A DNA stretch of 64,000 nt from the NCBI RefSeq assembly GCF_010731735.1, contig NZ_AP022588.1, forward strand, positions 372,001 through 436,000. The letters are read 5' to 3'. A model generated the notes under the pieces. The model was not told the DNA's origin and ran no database searches. It was given only the letters and a program-made list of their open reading frames with translations. Each line of letters starts with the position of its first letter. The stretch's first letter is position 1. Made by a program: the position numbers and the translations under genes. This document shows positions 36,399 through 45,087 of this stretch, piece after piece. This stretch comes from Mycolicibacterium sediminis. GTDB taxonomy: Bacteria; Actinomycetota; Actinomycetes; Mycobacteriales; Mycobacteriaceae.

Positions 36399-36783
36399 AT
36401 TCTGCTGACACAAAAGTCGGGGTAGTTCGACATGCAAGGTCGTCGCCCAGTGGCGTTACGAGGAGCAACCCAAGAATGGCTTTGCGCATCGGCACTTAGC
36501 GGCCGGCGGGACCGTCGAACTGATTGGCGCCAGGCACGCGAACAACTGGTCCATGTAAGTCAAGTGGACGTCGTCGAACATGGAGCAGGCTGCTCCAGCA
36601 CGGGACCACCGCTACGTGGTCCGTACGTCTCGCTGAATGGCATTGTGAGCACCCTCGCTCGCACAGGCATCATTCGAGAAAGGGCGTGCGGCGACGCAGC
36701 CGACTCGCCTCCAAGATGGCTAGCGGTCAGTACCGTCGGCTGTCGAAGCCGACGCTGCTCGCTCGTCGAATGACGAGTTGTAC
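36399..36783. other. 385-bp gap with no recognisable gene
   Basis: Open frames here are shadows without family features. Given the relics to the left, this is probably degenerate sequence. Confidence 0.35.
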
Positions 36784-37962
36784 TCATAACCCGATCCGCT
36801 TGGCGATGATCTCCTTCATGATCTCGGTAGTACCGCCCCCGATGCCCAGGATGCGCGAGTCGCGATAGTGCCTTTCTACCTCGGTCTCGCGTAGGTAGCC
36901 CATGCCACCGTAGAGTTGGACGGCGGTGTCAACGGCGAGCGCGCAGGCCTCTACGGCTTGGTTCTTGGCCATCGAGACCATCCGCACGTCGGTGTCTCCG
37001 GCGACGATGCGGTCCACAGCGGCACGGGTGTACGTACGAGCCACGTCGACGGCCGTCGACATATCGACGATCTTGTGCCGCACCACCTGTCGGGTCGATA
37101 GCGGTCGACCGAAGGTTTCGCGCTTCTTCACCCAATCCAGCGTCAGGTCGAGGCAGCGCTGGGCCGTGGCGTAGCACTGGACGGCGATGAAAGCACGTTC
37201 GACTTGGAACTGTTGCATGATCTGCAGGAATCCGCTGCCTTCGGGGCCAACCAGATTGACCACCGGCACGCGCACGTCGGTGAATCCGAGTTCGGCGGTG
37301 TCGGAGCACAGCCAGCCCATCTTCTTCAGTGTCCGCGAGACCGAGAAACCCGCGGCGCCACGCTCCACCACGAGCAGTGAAATCCCCGACGGGCCCGGGC
37401 CGCCGGTACGCACGGCGGTGGTCACGAAATCGGCGCGGACACCCGAGGTGATGAACAGCTTCGCACCGTTGACCACGTAGTGGTCGCCGTCGCGCCGTGC
37501 GGTAGTGCGGATGCCGGCGACGTCAGAACCGGTGTCTGGTTCGGTGATGCCGAGGCTGCCGATCTTCTCCCCGGCCAGGGTCGGCGCCACGAAGCTGCGG
37601 ATCTGCTCGGGATCGCCCTGCGCGGCCATATGGGGCACTGCGATGTGATGCGTAAGTAGGCTGGCCAGCAAGCCCGACGAGCCGCCGGCCTCCATCACGG
37701 CCTCAGTGAGCAGCACCAGGTCGCGCAGGTCACCGCCGGAGCCACCGATCTCTTCCGCGAACCCGATGCCCAGCAACCCCGCTGCGGCTGCGCGGCGGTG
37801 GAGTTCTCTAGGGAGTTCTCCGGCGTCCTCCCAGTCTTGCAGGTGAGGAACGATCTCCTTCTGGGTGAACGACATGGCGAGGTTGCGCAACGAGATGCGC
37901 TCGGGCGTCATCCACGGGTCGGCTGCGGCCGCCTCCGCTTCCCGCTGATCCGGCTGTTTCAT
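36784..37962 (-). CDS. Acyl-CoA dehydrogenase (AtuD/citronellyl-CoA dehydrogenase-like)
   Basis: 392 residues from ATG 37962 (GGAG 8 nt upstream). Motifs: LGIGFAEEIGGSGGDLRDLV, SLGITEPDTGSDVAGIRTTA, GAKLFITSGVRADFVTTAVR, and C-terminal VERHYRDSRILGIGGGTTEIMKE. It dehydrogenates an acyl-CoA with FAD. It is divergent from the carboxyltransferase gene, sharing a 110-bp promoter with a GTTA-N8-TAAC repeat. That context points to the step before carboxylation of a beta-methyl enoyl-CoA, as in citronellyl- or isovaleryl-type degradation. The specific substrate is inferred. Confidence 0.87.
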   Translation of the reverse strand: MKQPDQREAEAAAADPWMTPERISLRNLAMSFTQKEIVPHLQDWEDAGELPRELHRRAAAAGLLGIGFAEEIGGSGGDLRDLVLLTEAVMEAGGSSGLLASLLTHHIAVPHMAAQGDPEQIRSFVAPTLAGEKIGSLGITEPDTGSDVAGIRTTARRDGDHYVVNGAKLFITSGVRADFVTTAVRTGGPGPSGISLLVVERGAAGFSVSRTLKKMGWLCSDTAELGFTDVRVPVVNLVGPEGSGFLQIMQQFQVERAFIAVQCYATAQRCLDLTLDWVKKRETFGRPLSTRQVVRHKIVDMSTAVDVARTYTRAAVDRIVAGDTDVRMVSMAKNQAVEACALAVDTAVQLYGGMGYLRETEVERHYRDSRILGIGGGTTEIMKEIIAKRIGL

Positions 37963-38031
37963 GTGAGTTGCTCCTGCTGTGATCACTCGGGGACGGCACG
38001 ATTGCCACGTCGACCCCGATTGTCCGCGAAT

Positions 38032-38047
38032 GTTAATGATCGATAAC
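38032..38047. promoter_or_regulatory. Inverted repeat GTTA-ATGATCGA-TAAC
   Basis: Lies in the divergent promoter between the dehydrogenase (start 37962) and carboxyltransferase (start 38073). The same TGTTAAT...TCGnTAACGT pattern recurs at 44707-44722, just past the end of this operon. Likely binding site of a local TetR regulator. Confidence 0.55.
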
Positions 38048-38072
38048 GTAGCGTGTCAGGAGATCGACGTTG

Positions 38073-39692
38073 ATGTCATTTGGAGGAAAGTTGATTGACG
38101 TCCTGCCTGACCGGGTCGACACCCGCGCGCCGGTATACCTCGAGAATCGCGAGGGACTTATCGCGCAGCTCCATGCGCTCGCCGAACAGCTAGCGCTGGC
38201 CAACGGTGGCGGCGGCGAGAAGTACGTCGCCCGGCACCGTAGCCGCGGCAAGATGCTGGCTCGGGAGCGCGTCGAGCTGCTCATCGACCCCGACACGGCC
38301 TTCCTGGAACTCTGTCCGTTCGCGGCGTGGGGCACGAAGTTTCCGGTGGGCGGCAGCGTTGTGGTCGGCATCGGCATCGTCGAAGGCGTCGAGTCGATGA
38401 TCATCGCGCACGACCCGACGGTGCGCGGCGGAGCCTCGAACCCCTACACGTTCCGAAAAGTGTTCCGGGGCATGGCAGTCGCCCGCGAGAACCGCCTGCC
38501 CATCATCAACGTCGTCGAGTCGGGCGGGGCGGACCTGCCCACGCAGGCCGAGATCTTCGTGCCCGGGGGCCAGCTATTCCACGACCTCACCCAGCACAGC
38601 GCGCTGGGCCTGCCGACCCTCGCGCTGGTATTCGGTAACTCGACGGCAGGCGGCGCGTACATCCCCGGCATGTGTGATTACGTGGTGATGGTCCGCAACC
38701 GGTCCAAGGTCTTCCTCGGCGGTCCGCCGCTGGTGAAGATGGCGACCGGCGAAGTGTCCGACGACGAGTCGCTCGGCGGCGCAGACATGCACGCCCGCAC
38801 CTCCGGGCTGGCCGACTACATGGCCGAGGACGAGCAGGACGCCATCAGGATCGGGCGGCGCATCATGGCCAGACTGAACTGGCGCAAGCTCGGGCCCGGA
38901 CCGACACATTCCCCGGCCCCCCCGCTGCGAGATCCCGACCAACTCCTCGGGATCGCTTCGGTGGACCCCAAGGTTCCCTTCGACCCACGTGATGTCATCG
39001 CCCGAATCGTGGACGGGTCCGCCTTCGACGAGTTCAAGCCGCTATACGGCACCTCGCTGGTCACCGGTTGGGCCTCGATCCACGGATACCCGGTAGGGAT
39101 CCTGGCCAACGCGCGCGGAATCCTGTTCAGCGAGGAGGCGGAGAAGGCCGCCCAGTTCATTCAGCTGGCGAACCAGATCGACACGCCACTGGTGTTTCTG
39201 CAGAACACCACCGGCTACATGGTCGGCGCGGAGTACGAGCAGGGTGGCATCATCAAGGACGGCGCGAAGATGATCAACGCCGTCTCAAACAGCGCTGTCC
39301 CACACCTGACGATCGTGATGGGCGCGTCCTACGGTGCGGGCAATTACGGGATGTGCGGGCGGTCCTACTCTCCCCGCTTCCTGTTCACCTGGCCCAACTC
39401 GCGTTCGGCCGTCATGGGCCCGGCCCAGCTCGCGGGCGTGCTGTCGATCGTGGCCCGCGAGTCGGCCGCCGACAGGGGCCTCCCGTTCGACGAGGAGGCC
39501 GACGCGCAGATGCGCGCTGCCGTCGAGGGCCAGATCGAGCGTGAGTCGTTGGCGCTGGCCAACAGCGGCAGGCTCTACGACGACGGGATCATCGACCCGC
39601 GCGACACCCGTACCGTTCTCGGGTTCTGCCTGTCCGTGGTCGACAACAGCGAGATCCGTGGCCAACGTGGCTACGGCGTGTTCCGGATGTGA
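38073..39692 (+). CDS. Acyl-CoA carboxylase carboxyltransferase (beta) subunit
   Basis: 539 residues from ATG 38073; TTG 38070 is an alternative (AGGAG lies 7 or 10 nt upstream). Crotonase-fold carboxyltransferase of the MCC/geranyl-CoA carboxylase group: RSRGKMLARERVELLIDPDT, VVESGGADLPTQAEIF, FGNSTAGGAYIPGMCDYVVM, FLQNTTGYMVGAEYEQGG and MGASYGAGNYGMCGR. It transfers CO2 from carboxybiotin to an enoyl- or acyl-CoA. The alpha subunit is encoded next (stop TGA and start ATG share one base). Methylcrotonyl-CoA versus geranyl-CoA specificity cannot be settled by eye; linkage to AtuA favours an Atu-type role. Confidence 0.92.
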   Translation: MSFGGKLIDVLPDRVDTRAPVYLENREGLIAQLHALAEQLALANGGGGEKYVARHRSRGKMLARERVELLIDPDTAFLELCPFAAWGTKFPVGGSVVVGIGIVEGVESMIIAHDPTVRGGASNPYTFRKVFRGMAVARENRLPIINVVESGGADLPTQAEIFVPGGQLFHDLTQHSALGLPTLALVFGNSTAGGAYIPGMCDYVVMVRNRSKVFLGGPPLVKMATGEVSDDESLGGADMHARTSGLADYMAEDEQDAIRIGRRIMARLNWRKLGPGPTHSPAPPLRDPDQLLGIASVDPKVPFDPRDVIARIVDGSAFDEFKPLYGTSLVTGWASIHGYPVGILANARGILFSEEAEKAAQFIQLANQIDTPLVFLQNTTGYMVGAEYEQGGIIKDGAKMINAVSNSAVPHLTIVMGASYGAGNYGMCGRSYSPRFLFTWPNSRSAVMGPAQLAGVLSIVARESAADRGLPFDEEADAQMRAAVEGQIERESLALANSGRLYDDGIIDPRDTRTVLGFCLSVVDNSEIRGQRGYGVFRM

Positions 39693-41713
39693 TGGCGATG
39701 CCCGTGATCAAGAAGCTGCTGGTGGCCAACCGGGGAGAGATCGCCCGACGCGTGTTTCGCACCTGTCGCGAACTCGGCATCGCGACCGTCGCCGTGTACT
39801 CCGACGCCGACGCCGACGCCTGGCACGTGGACGATGCCGACGAGGCCGTCCGGCTACCGGGTTCCTCGCCGGCTGAGACCTACCTCGACGGTGACCGGGT
39901 GATCGCCGCGGCCCTCCTCACCGGCGCCGACGCCGTCCACCCCGGCTACGGGTTCATGTCGGAGAACGCAAGCTTCGCGCGGGCCTGCGCCGACGCCGGG
40001 CTCGTGTTCGTCGGCCCGCCGCCGGATGCCATCGATGCGATGGGCTCCAAGCTGACGGCCAAGGCGATGATGGCCGATGCGGGGGTGCCGGTCCTCCCGG
40101 GCGGCGACGCCACCGGCCTGGACTCCGAGCAGCTGCGCAAGCTCGGCGCCGAGATCGGCTACCCGCTGCTGGTCAAGGCGAGCGCCGGCGGCGGCGGGCG
40201 CGGGATGCGGGTCGTCGAGTCGGCCGACGAGCTCGACGGAGCCGTGGCCTCGGCCTCGCGCGAGGCGATGTCGGCGTTCTCGGACGGCACGGTGTTCCTA
40301 GAGCGTTACGTGCAGCGTCCCCGCCACGTTGAGATCCAGCTGTTGGCCGACATGCACGGCACGGTTGTCTCGCTGTTCGAGCGGGAGTGCTCGGTGCAGC
40401 GCCGCCACCAGAAGGTCATCGAGGAGGCGCCCTCCCCCGTCGTCGACGACGAGATGCGCGCGCGGATGGGTGCGGCGGCGGTCGCGGCGGCACAGGCCGT
40501 GGGTTACGTCGGGGCCGGAACGGTCGAGTTCGTCCTCGACGCGAACGGCGGCGATGACGACGGGACGTTCGCCTTCCTGGAGATGAACACCCGGCTGCAG
40601 GTCGAGCACCCGGTCACCGAACTCGTCACCGGGCTCGACCTCGTGCGCCTGCAGCTGCTGGTGGCGATGGGTCGGCCACTGCCCGCCGATGTGAGCAAGC
40701 CGCGGATCACCGGCCACGCGGTCGAGGCCCGGCTCTACGCCGAGGACCCCACTAAGGGCTACCTGCCGCAGACCGGGACCCTGCGCACCATCCAGATCCC
40801 GAACCACGTCGGGGTCCGGGTGGACTCCGGCGTGCGCGACGGCTCGGTGGTCAGCCACCACTACGACGCCATGCTGGCCAAGGTGATCGCCTGGGCGCCC
40901 ACCCGCGCCGAGGCGCTCGGCGCGCTGTCCGCCGCGCTCGCCGGCGCCCGGATCCACGGACTCACCACCAACCGGGATCTCCTGGTTCGCGTTCTGCGCC
41001 ACGACGAGTTCGCCGGACGCGGCACCGACACCGGGTTCCTCGACCGCCACGACGTGGCCGGCCTCGGCGCAGCCCTCATCGACAGCGACGGGGAGGGCTT
41101 GCACGCCGTCGCGGCCACACTCGCCCAGGTCGCGGGACGCCGCGCGGCGGCCCCCGTCCAGCCGACCCTGCCTGTCGGGTGGCGCAACAACCCGTCCCAA
41201 CTGCAGGCCACCGGATGGCTGACCGCCGACGGCCGGGAGCGACGGGTGGGCTATGCGCTGCTCCGCGACGGCGTCGAGGTCGAAGTCGACGGCAAGCCGG
41301 TCGAAGACGTCAGCGTGCTCGTGCAGCGGCCGGACCGGGTGGTCCTGGAGACCGGCGGGGTACGGCGCGCCTACGACGTCGTCCTCGACGCCGACATTGC
41401 CTACGTTGACAGCCCTGCCGGGTCCACTGCGTTTACCCAGGTACCACGGTTCCTGGACCCGAGCGCGCTGAAGCCGGCGGGCTCCCTGACGGCGCCTATG
41501 CCGGGTTCGGTGATCCGGCTGCCCGTCGCCGCGGGCGACGTCGTGACGGCCGGGCAGGCGTTGGTCGTGGTGGAGGCGATGAAGATGGAACACACCATCG
41601 TCAGCCCGATCGACGGGATCGTCGCCGAGCTTTCGGTCGAGGTGGGTCAGCAAGTGTCAACCGGCGATGCCCTCGCGGTGGTCGGAGCGGCCGCCGGTGC
41701 AGACCAGGATTGA
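39692..41713 (+). CDS. Biotin carboxylase / biotin carboxyl carrier (alpha) subunit
   Basis: 673 residues from ATG 39692; ATG 39698 also possible. Biotin carboxylase domain: KKLLVANRGEIARRVFRTCR, HPGYGFMSENASFA, ATP-grasp glycine loop KASAGGGGRGMRVV, ECSVQRRHQKVIEE and FLEMNTRLQVEHPVTE. A linker/BT region follows, then a C-terminal biotinyl domain with EAMKMEH, Lys631 being the biotin site. It uses ATP and bicarbonate to carboxylate biotin for the beta subunit at 38073. The length is usual for MCC/GCC alpha subunits. Very GC-rich coding. Confidence 0.93.
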   Translation: MAMPVIKKLLVANRGEIARRVFRTCRELGIATVAVYSDADADAWHVDDADEAVRLPGSSPAETYLDGDRVIAAALLTGADAVHPGYGFMSENASFARACADAGLVFVGPPPDAIDAMGSKLTAKAMMADAGVPVLPGGDATGLDSEQLRKLGAEIGYPLLVKASAGGGGRGMRVVESADELDGAVASASREAMSAFSDGTVFLERYVQRPRHVEIQLLADMHGTVVSLFERECSVQRRHQKVIEEAPSPVVDDEMRARMGAAAVAAAQAVGYVGAGTVEFVLDANGGDDDGTFAFLEMNTRLQVEHPVTELVTGLDLVRLQLLVAMGRPLPADVSKPRITGHAVEARLYAEDPTKGYLPQTGTLRTIQIPNHVGVRVDSGVRDGSVVSHHYDAMLAKVIAWAPTRAEALGALSAALAGARIHGLTTNRDLLVRVLRHDEFAGRGTDTGFLDRHDVAGLGAALIDSDGEGLHAVAATLAQVAGRRAAAPVQPTLPVGWRNNPSQLQATGWLTADGRERRVGYALLRDGVEVEVDGKPVEDVSVLVQRPDRVVLETGGVRRAYDVVLDADIAYVDSPAGSTAFTQVPRFLDPSALKPAGSLTAPMPGSVIRLPVAAGDVVTAGQALVVVEAMKMEHTIVSPIDGIVAELSVEVGQQVSTGDALAVVGAAAGADQD

Positions 41714-41770
41714 CACCATCCGACCCGTCACCGGCCCCGGTGGCGGGTGACATCGAAGTAGGAGAGCGGT

Positions 41771-42925
41771 ATGGAACTGCACGAGACCGAGGAGCGGCGA
41801 GCGCTGCGCAAGGCCGTGTCCGAGATCGCCAAGGACTTCGGGCACGACTACTACGTGGCCAAGTCGCTCGGCGGGGAAAAGAGTTCGGAACTCTGGCACG
41901 CCGTGGGGAAACAGGGGTTCCTCGGGGTCAACATCGCCGAGGAGTACGGGGGCGGCGGCGGCGGCATCTACGACATGCAGATCGTCGGTGAGGAACTGGC
42001 CACGGCCGGCTGCCCGCTGCTGATGACGGTGGTCTCCCCCACCATCTGCGGCACGATCATCGAGGCTTTCGGCAGCGACGAACTCAAGGCGCGCTGGCTG
42101 CCGGGCATCGCCAGCGGCGAGGTCATCATGGCGTTCGCGATCACCGAGCCGGATGCGGGCTCGAACTCGCACAACATCTCCACCCAGGCCAAGCGCGTCG
42201 GTGGGGATTGGGTGCTCAACGGCACCAAGTACTACATTTCCGGCGTCGACGAGGCGGAGGCCATCCTGGTCGTTACCCGCACCGCGACGGATGATCGCGG
42301 ACGCGGACGGCTGAGCCTGGTCGTGGTCCCGACCGACGCGCCGGGGTTGACCAAGACCCTCATCCCGGTGCAGGCCGTTACACCAGAAAAGCAGTTCACT
42401 CTGTTCTTCGACGACGCACGGGTGCCGGCCGAGAACCTGATCGGCGCGGAAAACGACGGTCTGCGTCAGGTGTTCATGGGCCTCAATCCCGAACGGATCA
42501 TGGGCGCCGCCCTGGGGAACGGCATCGGCCGCTACGCGCTGGACAAGGCCTCTGCCTACGCGCGCGAGCGCAAGGTTTGGGACGTGCCGATCGGAGCCCA
42601 CCAGGGTTTGTCCCACCCGCTTGCGCACGCCAAGATCCAGCTCGAGCTGGCGCGGCTGATGACCCAGCGCGCGGCCTCACTGCACGACGCCGGCGATCCC
42701 GGTTCGGCGGAGGCGTCCAACATGGCAAAATACGCTGCGGCCGAGGCGGGCATCCTCGCCCTCGACCAGGCGATCCAGACCCACGGCGGCAACGGGTTGG
42801 CCACCGAGTACGGGCTGGCCACTCTCTGGGGCCCGGCACGGCTGATGCGGACCGCGCCGATCAGCCGAGAGATGATCCTCAACTACGTAGCACAGCACAG
42901 CCTCAACCTGCCACGCTCGTACTGA
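41771..42925 (+). CDS. Acyl-CoA dehydrogenase family protein
   Basis: 384 residues from ATG 41771 (TAGGAGAG upstream). Motifs: NIAEEYGGGGGGIYDMQIV, AFAITEPDAGSNSHNISTQA, NGTKYYISGVDEAEAILVVT and IQTHGGNGLATEYGLATLWG. The C-terminus (RTAPISREMILNYVAQ) lacks the common GTNEI sequence, as in one mycobacterial FadE subgroup. Third gene of the carboxylase operon, 57 nt after the alpha subunit. It probably oxidises an acyl-CoA of the same pathway; the second dehydrogenase at 36784 may act on a different chain length. Confidence 0.88.
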   Translation: MELHETEERRALRKAVSEIAKDFGHDYYVAKSLGGEKSSELWHAVGKQGFLGVNIAEEYGGGGGGIYDMQIVGEELATAGCPLLMTVVSPTICGTIIEAFGSDELKARWLPGIASGEVIMAFAITEPDAGSNSHNISTQAKRVGGDWVLNGTKYYISGVDEAEAILVVTRTATDDRGRGRLSLVVVPTDAPGLTKTLIPVQAVTPEKQFTLFFDDARVPAENLIGAENDGLRQVFMGLNPERIMGAALGNGIGRYALDKASAYARERKVWDVPIGAHQGLSHPLAHAKIQLELARLMTQRAASLHDAGDPGSAEASNMAKYAAAEAGILALDQAIQTHGGNGLATEYGLATLWGPARLMRTAPISREMILNYVAQHSLNLPRSY

Positions 42926-43065
42926 GCATCCTTCATCCGATCGTGTCCGTTCCGATGGACATGGGCGGACGGCATCGACCGAGTGGCCCTCAGGGCCCCG
43001 GCGCTGCCCCACCGAGCCATTCTCAACTAGCAGGAGCCGCCGACGCGGCGGCAGAGGAGTACGCC

Positions 43066-44622
43066 ATGGATCGCGGTATCGGTCAGTGGGTCACCAAACG
43101 GGCCTTCCTCAACGGGCAGCGCACGGCGTTCGTCTGCGGTGACACCAGCTTCACTTATTCCCAACTCGAACAGCGCACCAATCAGGTGGCCTCGAACCTG
43201 CTGCGTCTTGGCGTCCGCAAGGGGGACCGAGTGGCCGTGCTCCTGGTGAACTCGGTCGAGTTCATGGAGGTCCTACTCGGTTGCGCGAAGATCGGCGCCA
43301 TCACCATCCCGATCAACGTCCGGCTCGCCGGCCCGGAGATCGGCTACATCCTCGCCGACGCCGGCGCCGACACGCTGATCTTCCACCACCCGCTCGCGGC
43401 GGCCGCGGTCAGCGCGCTGGCCGAGCCGGGGGTCCGGGTCCGGCACACCGTCCGAGCCGGGGGCGCCGCGGCCAACGGCGAGACCTCCTACGCCAACCTT
43501 CTCTCCGGCGGCGCCCCCGAGGCTCTCGACAACGACGTCGACGGCCATGACCCGGCGTTCATCATGTACACCTCGGGCACCACCGGCCGCCCGAAGGGCG
43601 CCATCCTCACCCACGACAACCTGCTGTGGAACGCCGTCAACGTTCTGGGCACCGATCAGGGCCTGAACGGCAGCGACGTGACCGTGGCCGTGGCCCCGAT
43701 GTTCCACATCGGCGGGCTCGGGGTGCATACGCTGCCATTGCTCTACGTCGGCGGGACTAGCGTGATCCTCCCGTCGTTCGACCCGGTGGGCACGCTCATG
43801 GCGATGGCAAAGAGCCGAGCGACCGTGCAATTCATGGTGCCGGCGATGTGGTCGGCGCTGACGCAGGTGCCCGACTTCGACTCCTACGACCTCTCGGCGC
43901 TGCGGTTCGCCATGGGCGGCGGCGCGCCGGTGCCGTTGACCGTCATCGACTTCATGCAGCAACGCGGCGTCCCCTTCACCGAGGGATTCGGGATGACCGA
44001 GACTGCACCGATGGTCTCGGTCTTGGACGCCGCCAACATCACGACGCGGGCCGGGTCGATCGGCCGGGTCGCCATGCACGTCGATGCCCGTATCGTGGAC
44101 GCCGACGACCGGGACGTCCCGGTCGACACCGTCGGCGAACTCCTGGTGCGCGGACCCAACGTGTTCGTCGGGTACTGGATGAAGCCGGCGACGACTGCCG
44201 AGGCCTTCCGGGGCGGCTGGTTCCACACCGGCGACCTCGGCCGGATCGACGCCGACGGCTACATCACGCTGGTCGACCGCAAGAAGGACATGATCATCTC
44301 GGGCGGGGAAAATGTCTACCCCATCGAGGTGGAGCAGGTCCTGTTCCGTCACCCCGGTGTGCTGGACGCCGCGGTCGTCGGCGGTCCGGACGACAAGTGG
44401 GGTGAGCGCGTCGTCGCCGTGGTGGTGGCCGACCCAGCCGCCGAACAGGAACCCGGCGCCGACGAACTGATCGCTTGGTGCCGCGAACGGCTGGCGCATT
44501 TCAAGTGCCCGCGCGAGGTGCACCTCCTTCCCGAGTTGCCCCGCAACGCCACCGGAAAGCTCCTCAAGACGGAGTTGCGCAAGCGATTCACCGGTGTCGA
44601 GGGCGGCGTCGTCCAGCGCTGA
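43066..44622 (+). CDS. Acyl-CoA synthetase (AMP-forming)
   Basis: 518 residues from ATG 43066 (GAGGAG 7 nt upstream). Adenylate-forming motifs: MYTSGTTGRPKGAIL, GFGMTETAPM, GYWMKPATTAEAF, HTGDLGRIDADGYI, RKKDMIISGGENVYPIEVEQ and NATGKLLKTELRK. It activates a carboxylic acid to its CoA ester, possibly the terpenoid or branched acid that enters the carboxylase route. Fourth and last gene of the operon; a hairpin follows about 105 nt after its stop. Spacing of 140 nt from the dehydrogenase leaves room for an internal promoter. Confidence 0.9.
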   Translation: MDRGIGQWVTKRAFLNGQRTAFVCGDTSFTYSQLEQRTNQVASNLLRLGVRKGDRVAVLLVNSVEFMEVLLGCAKIGAITIPINVRLAGPEIGYILADAGADTLIFHHPLAAAAVSALAEPGVRVRHTVRAGGAAANGETSYANLLSGGAPEALDNDVDGHDPAFIMYTSGTTGRPKGAILTHDNLLWNAVNVLGTDQGLNGSDVTVAVAPMFHIGGLGVHTLPLLYVGGTSVILPSFDPVGTLMAMAKSRATVQFMVPAMWSALTQVPDFDSYDLSALRFAMGGGAPVPLTVIDFMQQRGVPFTEGFGMTETAPMVSVLDAANITTRAGSIGRVAMHVDARIVDADDRDVPVDTVGELLVRGPNVFVGYWMKPATTAEAFRGGWFHTGDLGRIDADGYITLVDRKKDMIISGGENVYPIEVEQVLFRHPGVLDAAVVGGPDDKWGERVVAVVVADPAAEQEPGADELIAWCRERLAHFKCPREVHLLPELPRNATGKLLKTELRKRFTGVEGGVVQR

Positions 44623-44706
44623 GGCACGACACCGGAGGCGGAGCGCGGGTTTGGGAAGTGTTGTCGCGACGAGTAACCGCGGTCACCGCTGCAACTAGAT
44701 GAAGAT

Positions 44707-44722
44707 GTTAATTGTCGCTAAC
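44707..44722. promoter_or_regulatory. Inverted repeat GTTA-ATTGTCGC-TAAC
   Basis: Same half-sites, spacer length and flanks (ATGTTAAT ... TCGnTAACGT) as the site at 38032-38047. No gene starts downstream on the plus strand, so it may be an orphaned operator left after rearrangement. Confidence 0.5.
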
Positions 44723-44727
44723 GTCTA

Positions 44728-44748
44728 GCGCGTGGCAAGACCACGCGC
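44728..44748 (+). terminator. Hairpin GCGCGTGG-CAAGA-CCACGCGC
   Basis: Perfect 8-bp GC-rich stem with a 5-nt loop, 105 nt after the synthetase stop. No T-tract follows, which is common for mycobacterial terminators. An operator function is possible. Confidence 0.4.
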
Positions 44749-45087
44749 GCCACTTGTCGGATGTTCTTATGCCTCCTGGTTGTCTGGGCCGACAAGTCGC
44801 AACCTGCGCCACGACTCGCCTGTCGCCTTGCGCGATGGGTGCTTGAGCGTGTCTGACGTCGATGAGCTTCGGTGAAAGGGGTGCTTCAGCTCCGTACGGC
44901 GGCGATCGACGACTCCACTCGATCAGCCTGCCCGCAGCAGAGCCCCGCGGCAGCGTCGAAACATGAATCGAACTCGGATTATCAGGCCGGGCGGCGCCGG
45001 ATCGTCGCGCTGACCATCCTCAGATTCGGCGTGTTCGTCAGTAGACGGCACAGTTACGCAGCAAGGGCGTTCGCGGGACACGAACGA

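Larger units (their letters stand above)
44623..45087. other. 465-bp gap after the carboxylase operon
   Basis: No gene seen. Contains the second GTTA-N8-TAAC repeat (44707-44722) and the hairpin at 44728-44748. The rest shows no motif. Confidence 0.4.

Noticed and set aside
36432-36773. Plus-strand open frame of 113 codons
   Set aside because: No family motif, Arg/Cys-rich shadow composition, lies in a region of decayed genes.
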